Source: Paenibacillus piscarius (GTDB lineage Bacteria; Bacillota; Bacilli; Paenibacillales; Paenibacillaceae). Taken from it: a stretch of DNA of 64,000 nt. The DNA lies in NCBI RefSeq assembly GCF_022234545.1, contig NZ_JAIEUI010000018.1, positions 62,001-126,000 on the forward strand. The letters run 5' to 3'. The notes below the pieces were generated by a model. The model was not told the origin of the DNA and did no database searches. It was given only the letters and a program-made list of their open reading frames with translations. Of this stretch, positions 42,624-52,470 are shown one piece after another. Made by a program: the position numbers and the translations under genes. Numbering within the stretch: position 1 is the first letter of the stretch; each line of letters begins with the position of its first letter.

Positions 42624-43398
42624 GCCGGTCGTAGTAGGTATCGCAGAGCCGGAATTCGCTGTCTTTATAAAAGCAGCCCCGGTCCTCCATCGCTCCGCGC
42701 ACGGACATCTTCGCCAGATCCATCATATTGTGGTCTCTGCTTAAGTGTGCCAGATAGGCCCGTTTGGTCCTTCCTGTCAGAATCTCGCTGAGTGCTGCGC
42801 CTGCCGCCTCATTAGACAGATGGCCCAGATCGCCCAGAATCCGCCGCTTGGTGTTCCACGGATACCGCCCCATCCGCAGCATTTCGATGTCATGATTCGA
42901 TTCCAGCACCAGCACATCGGCATCCGATATAGCCGCCCTCACCTTATCGCTGACATACCCGAGGTCGGTGGCTACGCAGAGCTTCTCCTTACCATCGTAG
43001 AAATTATAAGCTACCGGCTCCGCAGCATCGTGGGAGATTGCGAATGACTCCACCCGCATACTGCCGAAATCCCGGTGCTGTCCGGTCTCCAGAATAACCT
43101 TGTTATGCTCAGCAATCTTGCCGATTCCCTTCTCAATCGCCCCCCACGTGTTCTGGTTCGCATAGATCGGCAGATCATATTTGCGGGCCATTGCACCAAG
43201 CCCTTTAATATGGTCAGAATGCTCGTGGGTGACCAGAATTCCGTCCAGATCGGTTCCCGTCAGCTCCCGCATCGCCAGCAGCTCATCGATCCGCTTTGCG
43301 CTTAATCCCGCATCAATCATAAGTGTAGTTTCGCCGTTGCGCACCACTGTCACATTCCCGGTAGAACCGCTGGACAGCACTGTAAATGAAATCCCCAT
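42592..43398 (-). CDS. walJ: Metallo-beta-lactamase-fold protein WalJ (YycJ)
   Basis: Exonuclease-like enzyme of the MBL fold, 268 residues, linked to cell division and DNA-replication coordination in the wal operon. The metal motif is THEHSDHIKGL near 57-67, then AISHDAAEP and LGYVSD. It starts MGISFTVLSSGSTGN at 43396-43398, after GGAGAG; the 53 upstream codons to 43557 lie in walI and are rejected. Ends convergently with the small gene at 42417. Confidence 0.93.
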   Translation of the reverse strand: MGISFTVLSSGSTGNVTVVRNGETTLMIDAGLSAKRIDELLAMRELTGTDLDGILVTHEHSDHIKGLGAMARKYDLPIYANQNTWGAIEKGIGKIAEHNKVILETGQHRDFGSMRVESFAISHDAAEPVAYNFYDGKEKLCVATDLGYVSDKVRAAISDADVLVLESNHDIEMLRMGRYPWNTKRRILGDLGHLSNEAAGAALSEILTGRTKRAYLAHLSRDHNMMDLAKMSVRGAMEDRGCFYKDSEFRLCDTYYDRPTPWDKVSQS

Positions 43399-43414
43399 AT
43401 CTCTCCTGCTCCTT

Positions 43415-44155
43415 CTACTCTGTTGTCTTGGGACTGATAATGTCCGCGCTGATTGCATCCATATAATAGGCGCTTCCGTCCTCCAGGATGAACCGCCACA
43501 TCGGCGAAGCCACCTGGCTCTCAGAGTTGAACAGCTCCCCGTAGTAGCCCAGCTCAATCTCCTTCACAGCCGCATTTGCCGGAAAATACTTCTCGATCAG
43601 ACTGCTCAGCGCCTGCGAGGCCGGCAGCACCTTCTGCAGGTTATCGCTCCGGCTCGCCCCGATCTCAATCTGCGGTCTGCGGTACGCTACAATCTTCTGG
43701 TCGCTGTTAATCAGCTCCAGCCTCACTCTGAACAAAGACCACTTGCCGTCTACCAGCGGATGCAGCACGAACTTGCCTACCTCGCTCTCCTGCGAATCGA
43801 ACCGGTAATTGGCAATGTCGGGAATCTCGTCCTTCAGCAGGCTGCTGAGCTCGGAGAACGAGGAATACATCAGCTTGCTGTCAATCGGCTCCTTCAGCTT
43901 CACCGGCGGCTCGTTCTGCTCCTCCCCGGAGTAACGGTAAGTAATATCCGGCAGCAGCGGAGTGGCGGCCGGAATGGGGCACAGCAGCCGGATATCCTTC
44001 TCCTCCATCACCGCCTGGGTCTCGGCGGACAGGGAAGTGAAGTCCAGCCCTGCGCTGACCTGATCGCGCACATCCACCCACAGCTGATAACACAGCAGCA
44101 GATTAAGCACCAGAAAGGCGTATATCAGTACACTTTTGGCCCTGCCCCAGTCCAT
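43415..44155 (-). CDS. walI: WalK regulatory protein WalI (YycI)
   Basis: A 246-residue protein with one N-terminal membrane helix (RAKSVLIYAFLVLNLLLCYQLW) and an extracellular domain of the YycI family. With WalH it binds WalK in the membrane and restrains its activity. The start ATG at 44153-44155 follows AGGAGG by 9 nt. It lies between walH and walJ as in other Bacillota. Confidence 0.88.
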   Translation of the reverse strand: MDWGRAKSVLIYAFLVLNLLLCYQLWVDVRDQVSAGLDFTSLSAETQAVMEEKDIRLLCPIPAATPLLPDITYRYSGEEQNEPPVKLKEPIDSKLMYSSFSELSSLLKDEIPDIANYRFDSQESEVGKFVLHPLVDGKWSLFRVRLELINSDQKIVAYRRPQIEIGASRSDNLQKVLPASQALSSLIEKYFPANAAVKEIELGYYGELFNSESQVASPMWRFILEDGSAYYMDAISADIISPKTTE

Positions 44156-44208
44156 GCCGCTTCCCTCCTTAAGAATCACAGCCTTATCATCCTTGCCTCA
44201 GACATTCC

Positions 44209-45501
44209 TCAGTTCAGCGTCAGCACACTTCCGTCAAGCAGCGTGACCCGCCACACCGGATGGAGCTGCAGCTTATTCTCCTTCAGTGAAGGCATATATG
44301 CAGGGGTAAGATCGGTTATCCGCTGAACATTATTGATCTGCGCCAGCTGCTGCTTCAGCGCTTCGCCGCCGGACAGCTCCACGATGGTCTTCTCCGACTT
44401 GCCCTCATCCATATACATCAGTGAACGTTCATACGATGAGACGGTCCCTTGCTGCAGCTCCAGATGGATGACACCGTACTGAAGCTGCGGATTGCCCATA
44501 ATCGGATAGGAGCCGGACGGGTAGGCCCCGTAGTATTGCTGGAACGTTACCTTGCGGTCCTGCCGGCCTTCCTCTGTGGCGGCCAGTCTGTAGGTTCCGT
44601 TCCATCCGCCGTGCCGGTTGACGAAATCGACCGCCTCCAGCGCATCCTTGGCCGGAGTGCTGTCGCCGTCAGGCAGGGCAGCCGGATCGCTGTAGCTCAT
44701 CCAGTTCTGCTCCTGATCCACCTGCAGGCTGCGTTTGCTGTCGGTATAGATTTTGGACCCGTCCTTCTCGGGAATGTAGCGGGTACTGCCCGCATCGAAG
44801 AACAGATTGCTCTGCATCTGCTCGATAGTATACATCCCTGCAGGCATGGCCACCTCGACCAGCGGAACTGCTGCCTCGGGCAGATAATAGTCTCCGTTCA
44901 CGGTAGTATACCTGGTCAGATTCCTGCCGAAGTCCACATGCTGCTGCACATCCTGCACGGTAAGGTCAGCCTTCGCTGCCTCATACACAATATCCCCGCG
45001 GGTGCTGAAGAAGATGGCATGCGCCTTGGAATCATTCTTGACATTGTAGATCCAGATCCGGTCAATACTCTCCCCCTCGAACAGGGAATCCGGCGAGATC
45101 TGCATCACCCGCTGCAGCAGCGTGACCGGAATGCCAGACCCGAATGACAGCTCAATGCCGGGATTCTCGCGGCGGATCTTATCCCAGTCGAAATCCTGCA
45201 CCGACCGCCGCTGGAAGCTCTCGAAGCTGCGGCCGTTCATACGGTTCAGAATCAGGTTGTAGAAGGTGGAGCTGGGGTAGAACAGCGTATGCTTGTCCTC
45301 CCCCATATGGATGACCATTCTGTCCGGGTAGAGCAGGTTCTCGACCTTCTCCTCGGGGCCCATATTATCCGTCTTCACATACAGGTTCTTGGACAGCACC
45401 GCCGAGTCACTCCCAGGCAGCCTATAGATCAGATAATAACTCTCCACCAGGCTTCCGAGAATGAGCACCACCAGCACCCATGACTTGATTTTCTCCTTCA
45501 C
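44209..45501 (-). CDS. walH: WalK regulatory protein WalH (YycH)
   Basis: A 430-residue protein with an N-terminal membrane helix (SWVLVVLILGSLVESYYLIY) and a large extracellular YycH domain. It works with WalI to modulate the WalK sensor kinase. The GTG start at 45499-45501 overlaps the walK stop region, with GGGGGAG upstream. The spacing to walI is about 50 bp. Confidence 0.88.
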   Translation of the reverse strand: MKEKIKSWVLVVLILGSLVESYYLIYRLPGSDSAVLSKNLYVKTDNMGPEEKVENLLYPDRMVIHMGEDKHTLFYPSSTFYNLILNRMNGRSFESFQRRSVQDFDWDKIRRENPGIELSFGSGIPVTLLQRVMQISPDSLFEGESIDRIWIYNVKNDSKAHAIFFSTRGDIVYEAAKADLTVQDVQQHVDFGRNLTRYTTVNGDYYLPEAAVPLVEVAMPAGMYTIEQMQSNLFFDAGSTRYIPEKDGSKIYTDSKRSLQVDQEQNWMSYSDPAALPDGDSTPAKDALEAVDFVNRHGGWNGTYRLAATEEGRQDRKVTFQQYYGAYPSGSYPIMGNPQLQYGVIHLELQQGTVSSYERSLMYMDEGKSEKTIVELSGGEALKQQLAQINNVQRITDLTPAYMPSLKENKLQLHPVWRVTLLDGSVLTLN

Positions 45502-47330
45502 GCCTCACTCCCCCTTTGCTTCATCAAAGGCAGCGTGAACGTTACCAGCGAGCCTTGATTCAGCTCAGACTGCAGGGAAATGGAGCCGCCGTGCGCTTTG
45601 ACAATTTCCCGGGCAATGGACAAACCCAGCCCGGTACCGCCCATGTTCCTTGAGCGTGCCTTGTCGACTCTATAGAAGCGTTCAAATATACGTTCAATGT
45701 CCTTCTTCGGAATTCCGATACCGGAATCGCGGACCGATACAGCCAGCATTCCATCCTCATTCTTCTGCGCCTCCAGTTGAATGGTTCCGCCCTCCGGCGT
45801 ATACTTCAGCGCATTAGAGACCAGATTGCCGAGCACCTGGTCGATCTGGTCCCGGTCCAGCCAGGCTGTGGCGACCTCCTTGTGCACCCGGGTGCTGATA
45901 TGAATCCGCTTCTGGCGGATCTGGAAGGAGAAACGGTCGGCCACATCCTCCAGCATCTCGGAGATATCCGTCTGCTGGATGCGCAGACTGGATTCCTTGG
46001 AGTCCAGCCGCGACAGATGCAGAAGATCGGTCACCAGGCGGATCATCCGCTCCGTCTCATTGCGGATAACTCCAACGAACCGCACAGCCAGCTGCGGATC
46101 TTCCAGCGCGCCGTCATCCAGCGCCTCCGCATAGCTCTTGATGGTGGTCAGCGGTGTCCGCAGCTCATGCGATACGTTCGCAACGAACTCCCGGCGCGAT
46201 TCCTCCAGATTCTCCTGCTCTGTAACATCCTGCAGCACTGCAATCGTTCCGGCGATCCGTCCGCCTTCCCGGCGGTGAATCGGCGTGAAGGTAACCCGCA
46301 CAATGTTGGGGTCCTCTCCGCCCATGGGCGATAGATGGAGCATAGCGGATTGGGCGATGCCTTGGGTCACCGATACCGACTGCTCGTGGTCCAGGCCAAG
46401 CAGCCCGCCGAGCGGTGCTCCCTCCGGGAGCGGCCCGTCGGTCCCCAGCATCAGGGCAGCGCGCGTATTCATCAGAATGACCGCACCATGCTCATCCGTG
46501 GCCACCACCCCATCGCTCATATTCGCCAGAATGGAGGTAAGCTTCTCCTTCTCCTCTTCATTCTGCAGCAGTGCCTCGCGCAGCCTGTCCGTCATATAAT
46601 TGAAGGCTTGGCTAAGCTGCCCGATCTCATCGTTGCCGAACACAGGAACCTTGCGGTTGAAGCGGCCTTCCGCCACAGCCGTGGCATGCTTGGTCATCTC
46701 CTTAATCGGATGGGTAATCGTGTGGGCCAGAATGACCCCGAGCACTGCCGTCAGGGCCAAGGCCAGCAGCAGGCCCGAGAGGAATACGCTGTTGATCCGG
46801 CTCATCGTCGCATAGAGATCCTTCATATCGGCGGCTATATAGATTGCGCCAACCACCTTGTCACCGGAAATGACCGGCTTCGCCACTACCTTTTTGCGTA
46901 CATTATCATCCGCGATGATATATTCCTCATTGTCGCTGATGCCCTGCAGGGCGCGGCTGACCACGGTCTGCGTGTTGCGCTGGCCCACATAATCATTCTG
47001 GGAGGGGATTGATGTAGTAATAATCTTGCCGCTCGCGTCGAGCACCTGAATCTCCGCGCCGTTAATATAGAGATTGTTCACCATGCCGCGCAGACTCTCC
47101 ACCGCCGATTCCTCATCGGCGGTTCCCGTCTCGCTGCCGAACTTGTCTGCGGTGAGGATCGAGAGCATCTCGGCCCGGGCCTTCAGGTCCTTGGTGAAGT
47201 TATCCGTCAATGAGTTCTTCATGGAGCTGACGAAGTATACGCCGATCAGCTGCATCGCAATCAGAATCAACAGTACATATATCACGATAAGTCTGGCCTG
47301 GATCGTCCGGAAAAAGGACAATGCTTTCAT
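45498..47330 (-). CDS. walK: Sensor histidine kinase WalK
   Basis: Essential kinase of the cell-wall homeostasis two-component system, about 610 residues. Two membrane helices (about 13-33 and 184-205) flank an extracellular Cache/PAS-like domain. Then come HAMP, a PAS domain, the HisKA box with phospho-acceptor His in EFVANVSHELRTPLTTIKSY, and an ATPase domain with N-box (NLVSNALKYTPEGG), DSGIGIP and GGTGLGLSIA. The ATG at 47328-47330 (5 nt after GGAGGG) overlaps the walR stop as TGATG; a GTG one codon earlier is less likely. Confidence 0.96.
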   Translation of the reverse strand: MKALSFFRTIQARLIVIYVLLILIAMQLIGVYFVSSMKNSLTDNFTKDLKARAEMLSILTADKFGSETGTADEESAVESLRGMVNNLYINGAEIQVLDASGKIITTSIPSQNDYVGQRNTQTVVSRALQGISDNEEYIIADDNVRKKVVAKPVISGDKVVGAIYIAADMKDLYATMSRINSVFLSGLLLALALTAVLGVILAHTITHPIKEMTKHATAVAEGRFNRKVPVFGNDEIGQLSQAFNYMTDRLREALLQNEEEKEKLTSILANMSDGVVATDEHGAVILMNTRAALMLGTDGPLPEGAPLGGLLGLDHEQSVSVTQGIAQSAMLHLSPMGGEDPNIVRVTFTPIHRREGGRIAGTIAVLQDVTEQENLEESRREFVANVSHELRTPLTTIKSYAEALDDGALEDPQLAVRFVGVIRNETERMIRLVTDLLHLSRLDSKESSLRIQQTDISEMLEDVADRFSFQIRQKRIHISTRVHKEVATAWLDRDQIDQVLGNLVSNALKYTPEGGTIQLEAQKNEDGMLAVSVRDSGIGIPKKDIERIFERFYRVDKARSRNMGGTGLGLSIAREIVKAHGGSISLQSELNQGSLVTFTLPLMKQRGSEA

Positions 47331-48061
47331 CACAACCCTCCGTTTTTGGGGCTATGCATCAGATAACCGAGTCCGCGCCGGGTATGGATATATTCCGGCT
47401 TGCTGGGATTCTCCTCTATTTTCTCTCTGAGCCTGCGGATCGTCACATCCACCGTCCGCACATCGCCGAAGTACTCGAAGCCCCATACGGCCTGCAGCAG
47501 ATGCTCCCGCGTCATAACCTTCCCGGCATGGCGGATCATATAGTAGAGAAGCTCATATTCCCGATGCGTCAGATCGAGCGGCTCACCGTCCTTGTAGACC
47601 ATGTACATATCCGTATCGATGAACAGCCCGAAATGGTAGACGCCCTGCTTGCTCTCCACGGGCTCAGTTGGCGCCTCTGACGGAGCCGGCTTATGCTGGC
47701 GGCGCATCTGTGCCTTCACCCGGGCCAGCAGCTCCCGGGTGCTGAACGGCTTGGTCACATAATCATCAGCGCCAAGCTCCAGACCCAGCACTTTATCAAT
47801 CTCACCGTCCTTGGCAGTCAGCATAATGATCGGAATATCCAGATGCGCCGAGCGAACCTCACGGCACACATCCATTCCGTCCTTGCCGGGCAGCATCAGG
47901 TCGAGCAGCATCAGATCCGGGCGTTTGGATAACGCCAGCTCGACAGCACTGTTGCCGTCGAAGGCGCAGATCACCTCGTAGCCCTCTTTTTCGAGATTGA
48001 ACTTCAATATATCAGCAATAGGCTGTTCATCATCCACTACCAGAATCGTTCCCATTTGCAT
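47330..48061 (-). CDS. walR: Response regulator WalR
   Basis: OmpR-type regulator of 243 residues controlling autolysins and other wall genes. The receiver domain has DDE near 10-12, the phospho-acceptor Asp in LMLLDLMLPGKDG and the conserved Lys in YVTKPFS. The DNA-binding domain ends in VDVTIRRLREKIEENPSKPEYIHTRRGLGYLM. First gene of walRKHIJ; AAAGGTG precedes the ATG by about 10 nt. No promoter is obvious in 48062-48150. Confidence 0.97.
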   Translation of the reverse strand: MQMGTILVVDDEQPIADILKFNLEKEGYEVICAFDGNSAVELALSKRPDLMLLDLMLPGKDGMDVCREVRSAHLDIPIIMLTAKDGEIDKVLGLELGADDYVTKPFSTRELLARVKAQMRRQHKPAPSEAPTEPVESKQGVYHFGLFIDTDMYMVYKDGEPLDLTHREYELLYYMIRHAGKVMTREHLLQAVWGFEYFGDVRTVDVTIRRLREKIEENPSKPEYIHTRRGLGYLMHSPKNGGL

Positions 48062-48152
48062 ATGGTCAGCTTCACCTTTCTAACAATACTAGAACCCTGA
48101 TTCCTATATTCTAACATACCTGACTTGGCGTCACATCTAACGAAATGAAATA

Positions 48153-48182
48153 ACAACCGCCCGAAATGATCCGGACGGTTGT
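48153..48182 (-). terminator. Terminator after the M23 peptidase gene
   Basis: Stem ACAACCGTCCG / CGGGCGGTTGT on the minus strand with an 8-nt loop, followed by TATTTCATTTC. Confidence 0.75.
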
Positions 48183-48204
48183 CAGAAGTCTGCGCCTTCA
48201 ATTG

Positions 48205-49788
48205 TTATCTCAGAAATCTCATCGGGTTCATGGCGGACCCGTTCTTGCGGATCTCGAAATGCAGATGTGTCCCGGTAGAGCGGCCGGTGTTCCCCATAAT
48301 ACCGATCTGCGTGCCCTGTCCGACCCGCTGTCCGGCCGAGACCGAGATTCTGCTAAGATGCCCGTAGTACGTAGAGTATCCGTTGTTGTGGTTAACGATA
48401 ACCACATTGCCGTATCCGCGCTGTACCCCGGCGAAGCTTACCGTCCCGGCGTCTGCCGCCCTGATCGTGCGGTTGCCCGAGACCAGATCGAGGCCCTTGT
48501 GGGTGCGTCCCCAGCGCTCGCCGTAGCTGCTGGAGATCCGGGCTCCGGTGACCGGCCAAGCAAACATTCCGGTTGCCTCGCCCACGGTCTTGACTGCAGT
48601 CTTCTCCGCGGCCTTCTCCATGACCTTGGTTCCCGAGTAGACCACCTCAGGCAGAGAGGCCTTCACCACTTCCTGGCCCAGCCACTCCTCCTGAACCACC
48701 CGCCCGTTCTCTTTGGTTAGCCGGTACTGCATTGTCTTCAGTCCGGTCTGTCCGGGGCGGACCACCTTGCGCTTGCCGGCCGGGAGCTGATCGCTCTTGC
48801 GGATAATGACCTCCGGCTCGGTGACTACCTGCTCGCTGACATGCTCCACCGTGACCACTGTCAGATCCGGCTGGGGGACCGTCAGCTGCAGTTCATCGCC
48901 AATCTGCAGGCTAAGCTCCTTCACCGTAGGATTGTTGCGGAAGATCTCCGCCTGGGGGATGTTGAACTGGGAAGCGATCGCAGAGACCGTGTCGCCTTCC
49001 TGAACCGAGTAGACCAGCGGAGCTTCCTTGCCTTCGGTCAGCAGCTTCACGGCTTCCTGGACATCAAGCACCTTGTTGGGATCAGCCTTCACCGGAACAA
49101 CGCTGACCGCTTCACGGATCTTAACCGATTCCACCTTGTCGGCCGCCGCAGGGGCGGCCGCCTTCGCCTTCGCCGCCGTCTTCACCAGCTTCGCGGAAGA
49201 CACAGCTGCCGCCTGCGGAGCGTAATGCTCCTTCACGGCCTTAAGAACCGCTGCCGCTGTCTCCTGATCCTTCACGATGCCCAGCGGCTTACCATCAACC
49301 TCCAGCTGCACGCCTACGGCATAGGCCTTGAGCATAGTATCCAGCTTGTCCAGTGTAGCTTCGCTGTCCACCTCCGGCTTGTACGCCTGCTGCGCCTCCG
49401 TTGTGATCCCGCTGGTCTGCAGCACCATTTCGGTATCCGGATATTTGAGCTGGTACTCCTGGCGCTTCTCTTCAAATAACCTGGTCAGATCCTCCTGCCG
49501 GTTCAATGCGCCAATTTCTTTGCCCTTCACCAGTACCTTGTAATAGGTTACCGTGTTTGCGGCAACCTCTCTCTTGTGCGCCCCCACCAGGAAGGCGGAC
49601 AGAAGCACCAGACCGGCAGAAGCCAGAACCCACGAACGCAGGCGTCTGCGCGATTTCCTTCCCGGCTGGACGACACGGGCTTCGCCTGTGCTCATCTCCG
49701 CCTGTTGACCTGCTGCACCGGACCCTGCGGATGCTTCTTCATGGCTTTGCAGGTTCCCGCTCCGGCGCATAAACTTGAATCCTTTCAT
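48205..49788 (-). CDS. Membrane-anchored M23 peptidase with LysM and G5-like domains
   Basis: Probable peptidoglycan endopeptidase of 527 residues. A membrane segment lies near 48-66, followed by a long A/K-rich region, LysM (VYSVQEGDTVSAIASQFNIP, about 261-305), a G5-like domain (VVTEPEVIIRKSDQLPAGKRKVVRPGQTG) and a C-terminal M23 domain from about 410. Zinc ligands appear in THKGLDL and HLHFEIR. It lies directly upstream of the wal operon. A WalR box could not be confirmed. GGGAG precedes the ATG by 8 nt. Confidence 0.92.
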   Translation of the reverse strand: MKGFKFMRRSGNLQSHEEASAGSGAAGQQAEMSTGEARVVQPGRKSRRRLRSWVLASAGLVLLSAFLVGAHKREVAANTVTYYKVLVKGKEIGALNRQEDLTRLFEEKRQEYQLKYPDTEMVLQTSGITTEAQQAYKPEVDSEATLDKLDTMLKAYAVGVQLEVDGKPLGIVKDQETAAAVLKAVKEHYAPQAAAVSSAKLVKTAAKAKAAAPAAADKVESVKIREAVSVVPVKADPNKVLDVQEAVKLLTEGKEAPLVYSVQEGDTVSAIASQFNIPQAEIFRNNPTVKELSLQIGDELQLTVPQPDLTVVTVEHVSEQVVTEPEVIIRKSDQLPAGKRKVVRPGQTGLKTMQYRLTKENGRVVQEEWLGQEVVKASLPEVVYSGTKVMEKAAEKTAVKTVGEATGMFAWPVTGARISSSYGERWGRTHKGLDLVSGNRTIRAADAGTVSFAGVQRGYGNVVIVNHNNGYSTYYGHLSRISVSAGQRVGQGTQIGIMGNTGRSTGTHLHFEIRKNGSAMNPMRFLR

Positions 49789-50102
49789 GAAACTCTCCCT
49801 TTCAGTCCGTCCATACGGTCCGCCGAAGCGGCTGAACTATTGTTATGGCTCCGATTTGTACAACGTAACTATATCTGCCCATCATATGTTGTCGGTTTGC
49901 ATGAGTATGAATTTCTGCTATGAAAAAGACACAAAAAAGGTTACAAAATATTAACCCTTTGTAGTCCTTTTTTACTGTACCATACGCTGCAGAATGATTT
50001 CAACTTTATGAACACAACAAAACCCGCGGTTTTCGCGGGTTTCTTCCCAATTTTTGCGTTTTAAACACTGAGGTCGTGTCCAAAAAGTGACAATTTTTAT
50101 TT
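49789..50102. other. Intergenic region upstream of the M23 gene
   Basis: An AT-rich leader of about 310 bp. A TGTAAC followed by T-rich sequence near 49935-49950 (minus strand) hints at a WalR half-site, but the second half does not fit. A strong hairpin at 50020-50042 is listed separately. No gene seen. Confidence 0.4.
50020..50042 (-). terminator. Terminator, possibly bidirectional
   Basis: Perfect stem AAACCCGCG / CGCGGGTTT with a 5-nt loop and T-rich flanks on both sides (TTTTGTTG on minus). It follows the gene ending at 50103. Confidence 0.8.
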
Positions 50103-50759
50103 TCACTCCGTTCCCTTCGAGCTCGGTGTAAGCATTTTCATCAGCGCATTATATTCATCCGCATCCACGTACTTCGCAATGATTCCCTGCAATTCAGCTG
50201 CTTCGCTCTCTGTCAACCCGCCTTCCAGCATAGCGGAGATCTTGATCATCTCCTCCTGCGGAAGTTTGGTCATCAGAATATTGAAAATATTGGTCTTCTC
50301 GTCAGCAGGCAGATTCTCCTTCAGCTCATTCATGGCCTCCGGCGTCATCACCAGATTCTGATCCAGTGCCCCGCCGCTCTGTTCCTCTCCGGCTGCTTGC
50401 CCCATCACGGGCAGGGCATCCTCCGGCACCTTATCGTCCACCGTCTTCTCATTGGTATGACCGGAGGTTGCTCCACCGTTCTTATTCTCTTCATCTGCCT
50501 TCACCTTGCTTGAACCAGCCTGATCCCCGCTCTCCTTGGAGGTCTTCTCGGTGTCCTTGGAGGCCGGGCTGCCGCCCATCCCCGTCAGACTCTTCACGAA
50601 GCCGCTGATACCGGGCCCCGGGCCATCCACCTTAATCTCGAAGCTGGCCAGCACCGACTGGATGTACGTGTTAACCACATACGCAGTTGTCAGCATAGAC
50701 AGCACGCTGGACAGCAGAACAATCAGACAGATGCCCAGAGCACGCTTGACTACCTTCAT
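50103..50759 (-). CDS. Membrane-anchored protein of unknown function
   Basis: A 218-residue protein with one N-terminal membrane helix (LGICLIVLLSSVLSMLTTAYVV), a low-complexity K/E/S/G/D-rich linker (about 65-125) and a helical C-terminal domain (EAMNELKENLPADEKTNIFN onward) that ends in two helical repeats around the phrases KISAMLEGGLTESEAAEL and GIIAKYVDADEYNALM. I do not recognise the family. The ATG at 50757-50759 has GGGAG 8 nt upstream; two codons earlier is too close. It is monocistronic between purA and the M23 gene. Confidence 0.75.
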   Translation of the reverse strand: MKVVKRALGICLIVLLSSVLSMLTTAYVVNTYIQSVLASFEIKVDGPGPGISGFVKSLTGMGGSPASKDTEKTSKESGDQAGSSKVKADEENKNGGATSGHTNEKTVDDKVPEDALPVMGQAAGEEQSGGALDQNLVMTPEAMNELKENLPADEKTNIFNILMTKLPQEEMIKISAMLEGGLTESEAAELQGIIAKYVDADEYNALMKMLTPSSKGTE

Positions 50760-50906
50760 TATCATCTCTCCCTTGCAACCCTGCTCTATCCTACTCCTTG
50801 AGAATCAGTTCCATATGATCCTATTCTCTTAGTATTGACTAGAACACGGCCGGGGAAACGTCCCAGCACCACATAAGCATACTTCTTCTCTGTGAAAATA
50901 CAGCAA

Positions 50907-50933
50907 AGCAGGGACCTCGCTGAGGTCCCTGCT
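50907..50933 (-). terminator. Terminator after purA
   Basis: Perfect 12-bp stem AGCAGGGACCTC / GAGGTCCCTGCT with a 3-nt loop, followed by TTGCTGTATTTTC. Confidence 0.85.
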
Positions 50934-50969
50934 CCTGATTCATTCTATGGATTCCAGTCTGCTGTAGGC

Positions 50970-52256
50970 TTAGATATAGATAGGCTGAACTTGATTCGTC
51001 TGTTCCCGGTTGCGGCCTACGGAGAAGATCGAGATCGGAATGCCGGTCAGCTCTGAGACCCGTTCCACATATCTGCGTGTATTGGCCGGAAGATCGTCCA
51101 GCGTCTTCGCGGAGGTAATGTCCTCGCTCCAGCCCGGAAGCTCCTCATACACAGCTTCACACTCAGCCAGCATCTTCAGGCTGGCCGGATAGTGGGTAAT
51201 CACTTCCCCGCGGTACTTATAGCCGGTGCAGATCTTAACCGTCTCAAGGCCGCTCAATACGTCCAGGGAATTCAGCGACAGGCCGGTAATTCCGCTGACG
51301 CGGCGGGCATGACGCACCACTACACTGTCGAACCAGCCGACGCGGCGGGCACGGCCGGTCACCGTTCCGTACTCATGTCCAGTCTCACGGATATAGTCAC
51401 CAGTGGCATCGTTCAGCTCTGTAGGGAATGGACCGTCTCCCACACGGGTTGTGTACGACTTGGCTACGCCGATAACCTGCTGAATCTTGGACGGGCCTAC
51501 GCCCGATCCGATGCAGACGCCGCCTGCCGACGGATTGGATGAAGTCACGAACGGGTATGTCCCTTGGTCAATATCCAGCATAACCCCTTGTGCACCTTCA
51601 AACAGCACCTTGGCATCTTTATCAATGGCATCATTCAGCACCACCGAGGTATCAGTGACATAACCTCGCAGCACTTCGGCATACTCCAGATATTTCTTCA
51701 GAATCTCTTCCACATCCAGCGGCTCTGCACCGTACACCTGGGTAATCATCTGATTCTTCTCTGCCATCAGCGGGCGGAGTCTCAGCTCGAATTCCTCAGC
51801 GTCCATCAGATCGGCAATCCGGATGCCGTTGCGGGCCGCTTTATCCATGTAGCAGGGGCCGATCCCTTTGCGGGTCGTTCCGATTTTGTTCGGGCCCTTG
51901 CGGTCTTCCTCCAGCGCATCCAGCACCATATGATAAGGCATAATGACATGGGCACGGTCACTGATGACCAGATTCTTCGTATCGAAACCGTTATCATGAA
52001 TATAATTAATTTCCTGGATCAGGGCTTCTGGATTAATAACCATTCCATTGCCGATTACGCAAGTTTTCTCTTTATAGAATACACCCGATGGAATCAAGCT
52101 CAGCTTGAATTTCTTTCCGTCAATCAGAATCGTGTGACCGGCATTGTTACCCCCCTGATACCGGGCGACCACATCTGCACTTTCCGCCAGAAAATCCGTG
52201 ATCTTGCCTTTGCCTTCGTCTCCCCACTGTGTTCCCACGACGACTACCGTTGACAT
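50970..52256 (-). CDS. purA: Adenylosuccinate synthetase
   Basis: GTP-dependent synthesis of adenylosuccinate from IMP and aspartate, the first committed step to AMP. The 428-residue length fits. GTQWGDEGKGK is the N-terminal P-loop-like motif, GNNAGHT and GIGPCYMDKAARNG are conserved active-site segments, and TRKGIGP is present. The ATG at 52254-52256 lies 7 nt after GGAGG; eleven extra codons upstream are rejected. Confidence 0.97.
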   Translation of the reverse strand: MSTVVVVGTQWGDEGKGKITDFLAESADVVARYQGGNNAGHTILIDGKKFKLSLIPSGVFYKEKTCVIGNGMVINPEALIQEINYIHDNGFDTKNLVISDRAHVIMPYHMVLDALEEDRKGPNKIGTTRKGIGPCYMDKAARNGIRIADLMDAEEFELRLRPLMAEKNQMITQVYGAEPLDVEEILKKYLEYAEVLRGYVTDTSVVLNDAIDKDAKVLFEGAQGVMLDIDQGTYPFVTSSNPSAGGVCIGSGVGPSKIQQVIGVAKSYTTRVGDGPFPTELNDATGDYIRETGHEYGTVTGRARRVGWFDSVVVRHARRVSGITGLSLNSLDVLSGLETVKICTGYKYRGEVITHYPASLKMLAECEAVYEELPGWSEDITSAKTLDDLPANTRRYVERVSELTGIPISIFSVGRNREQTNQVQPIYI

Positions 52257-52416
52257 GTTCATTCCTCCGTAGGTGCTAACAGGCACCATTATTTTTGCAC
52301 TTGTAATAGGGCTCTGTACGCGCTTCTGAAGTACGCAGCCCTCCGGACATCAGGCAGGTGAACCTGCCAAACACAATAATCAGTGTAACAGCGGCACTTT
52401 TTAAAGTCAAACAAAA

Positions 52417-52452
52417 ACGAACGATCACGACAAAAATAGTGCGATCGTTCGT
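52417..52452 (-). terminator. Terminator after dnaB
   Basis: Perfect 10-bp stem ACGAACGATC / GATCGTTCGT followed by TTTTGTTTGAC on the minus strand. Confidence 0.85.
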
Positions 52453-52470
52453 GTATTGCGCGAAATTTGT

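Noticed and set aside
49900..50000. WalR box or c-di-AMP riboswitch upstream of the M23 peptidase
   Set aside because: A TGTAAC half is seen but the second half fails in sequence and spacing; no conserved ydaO-type elements were found.
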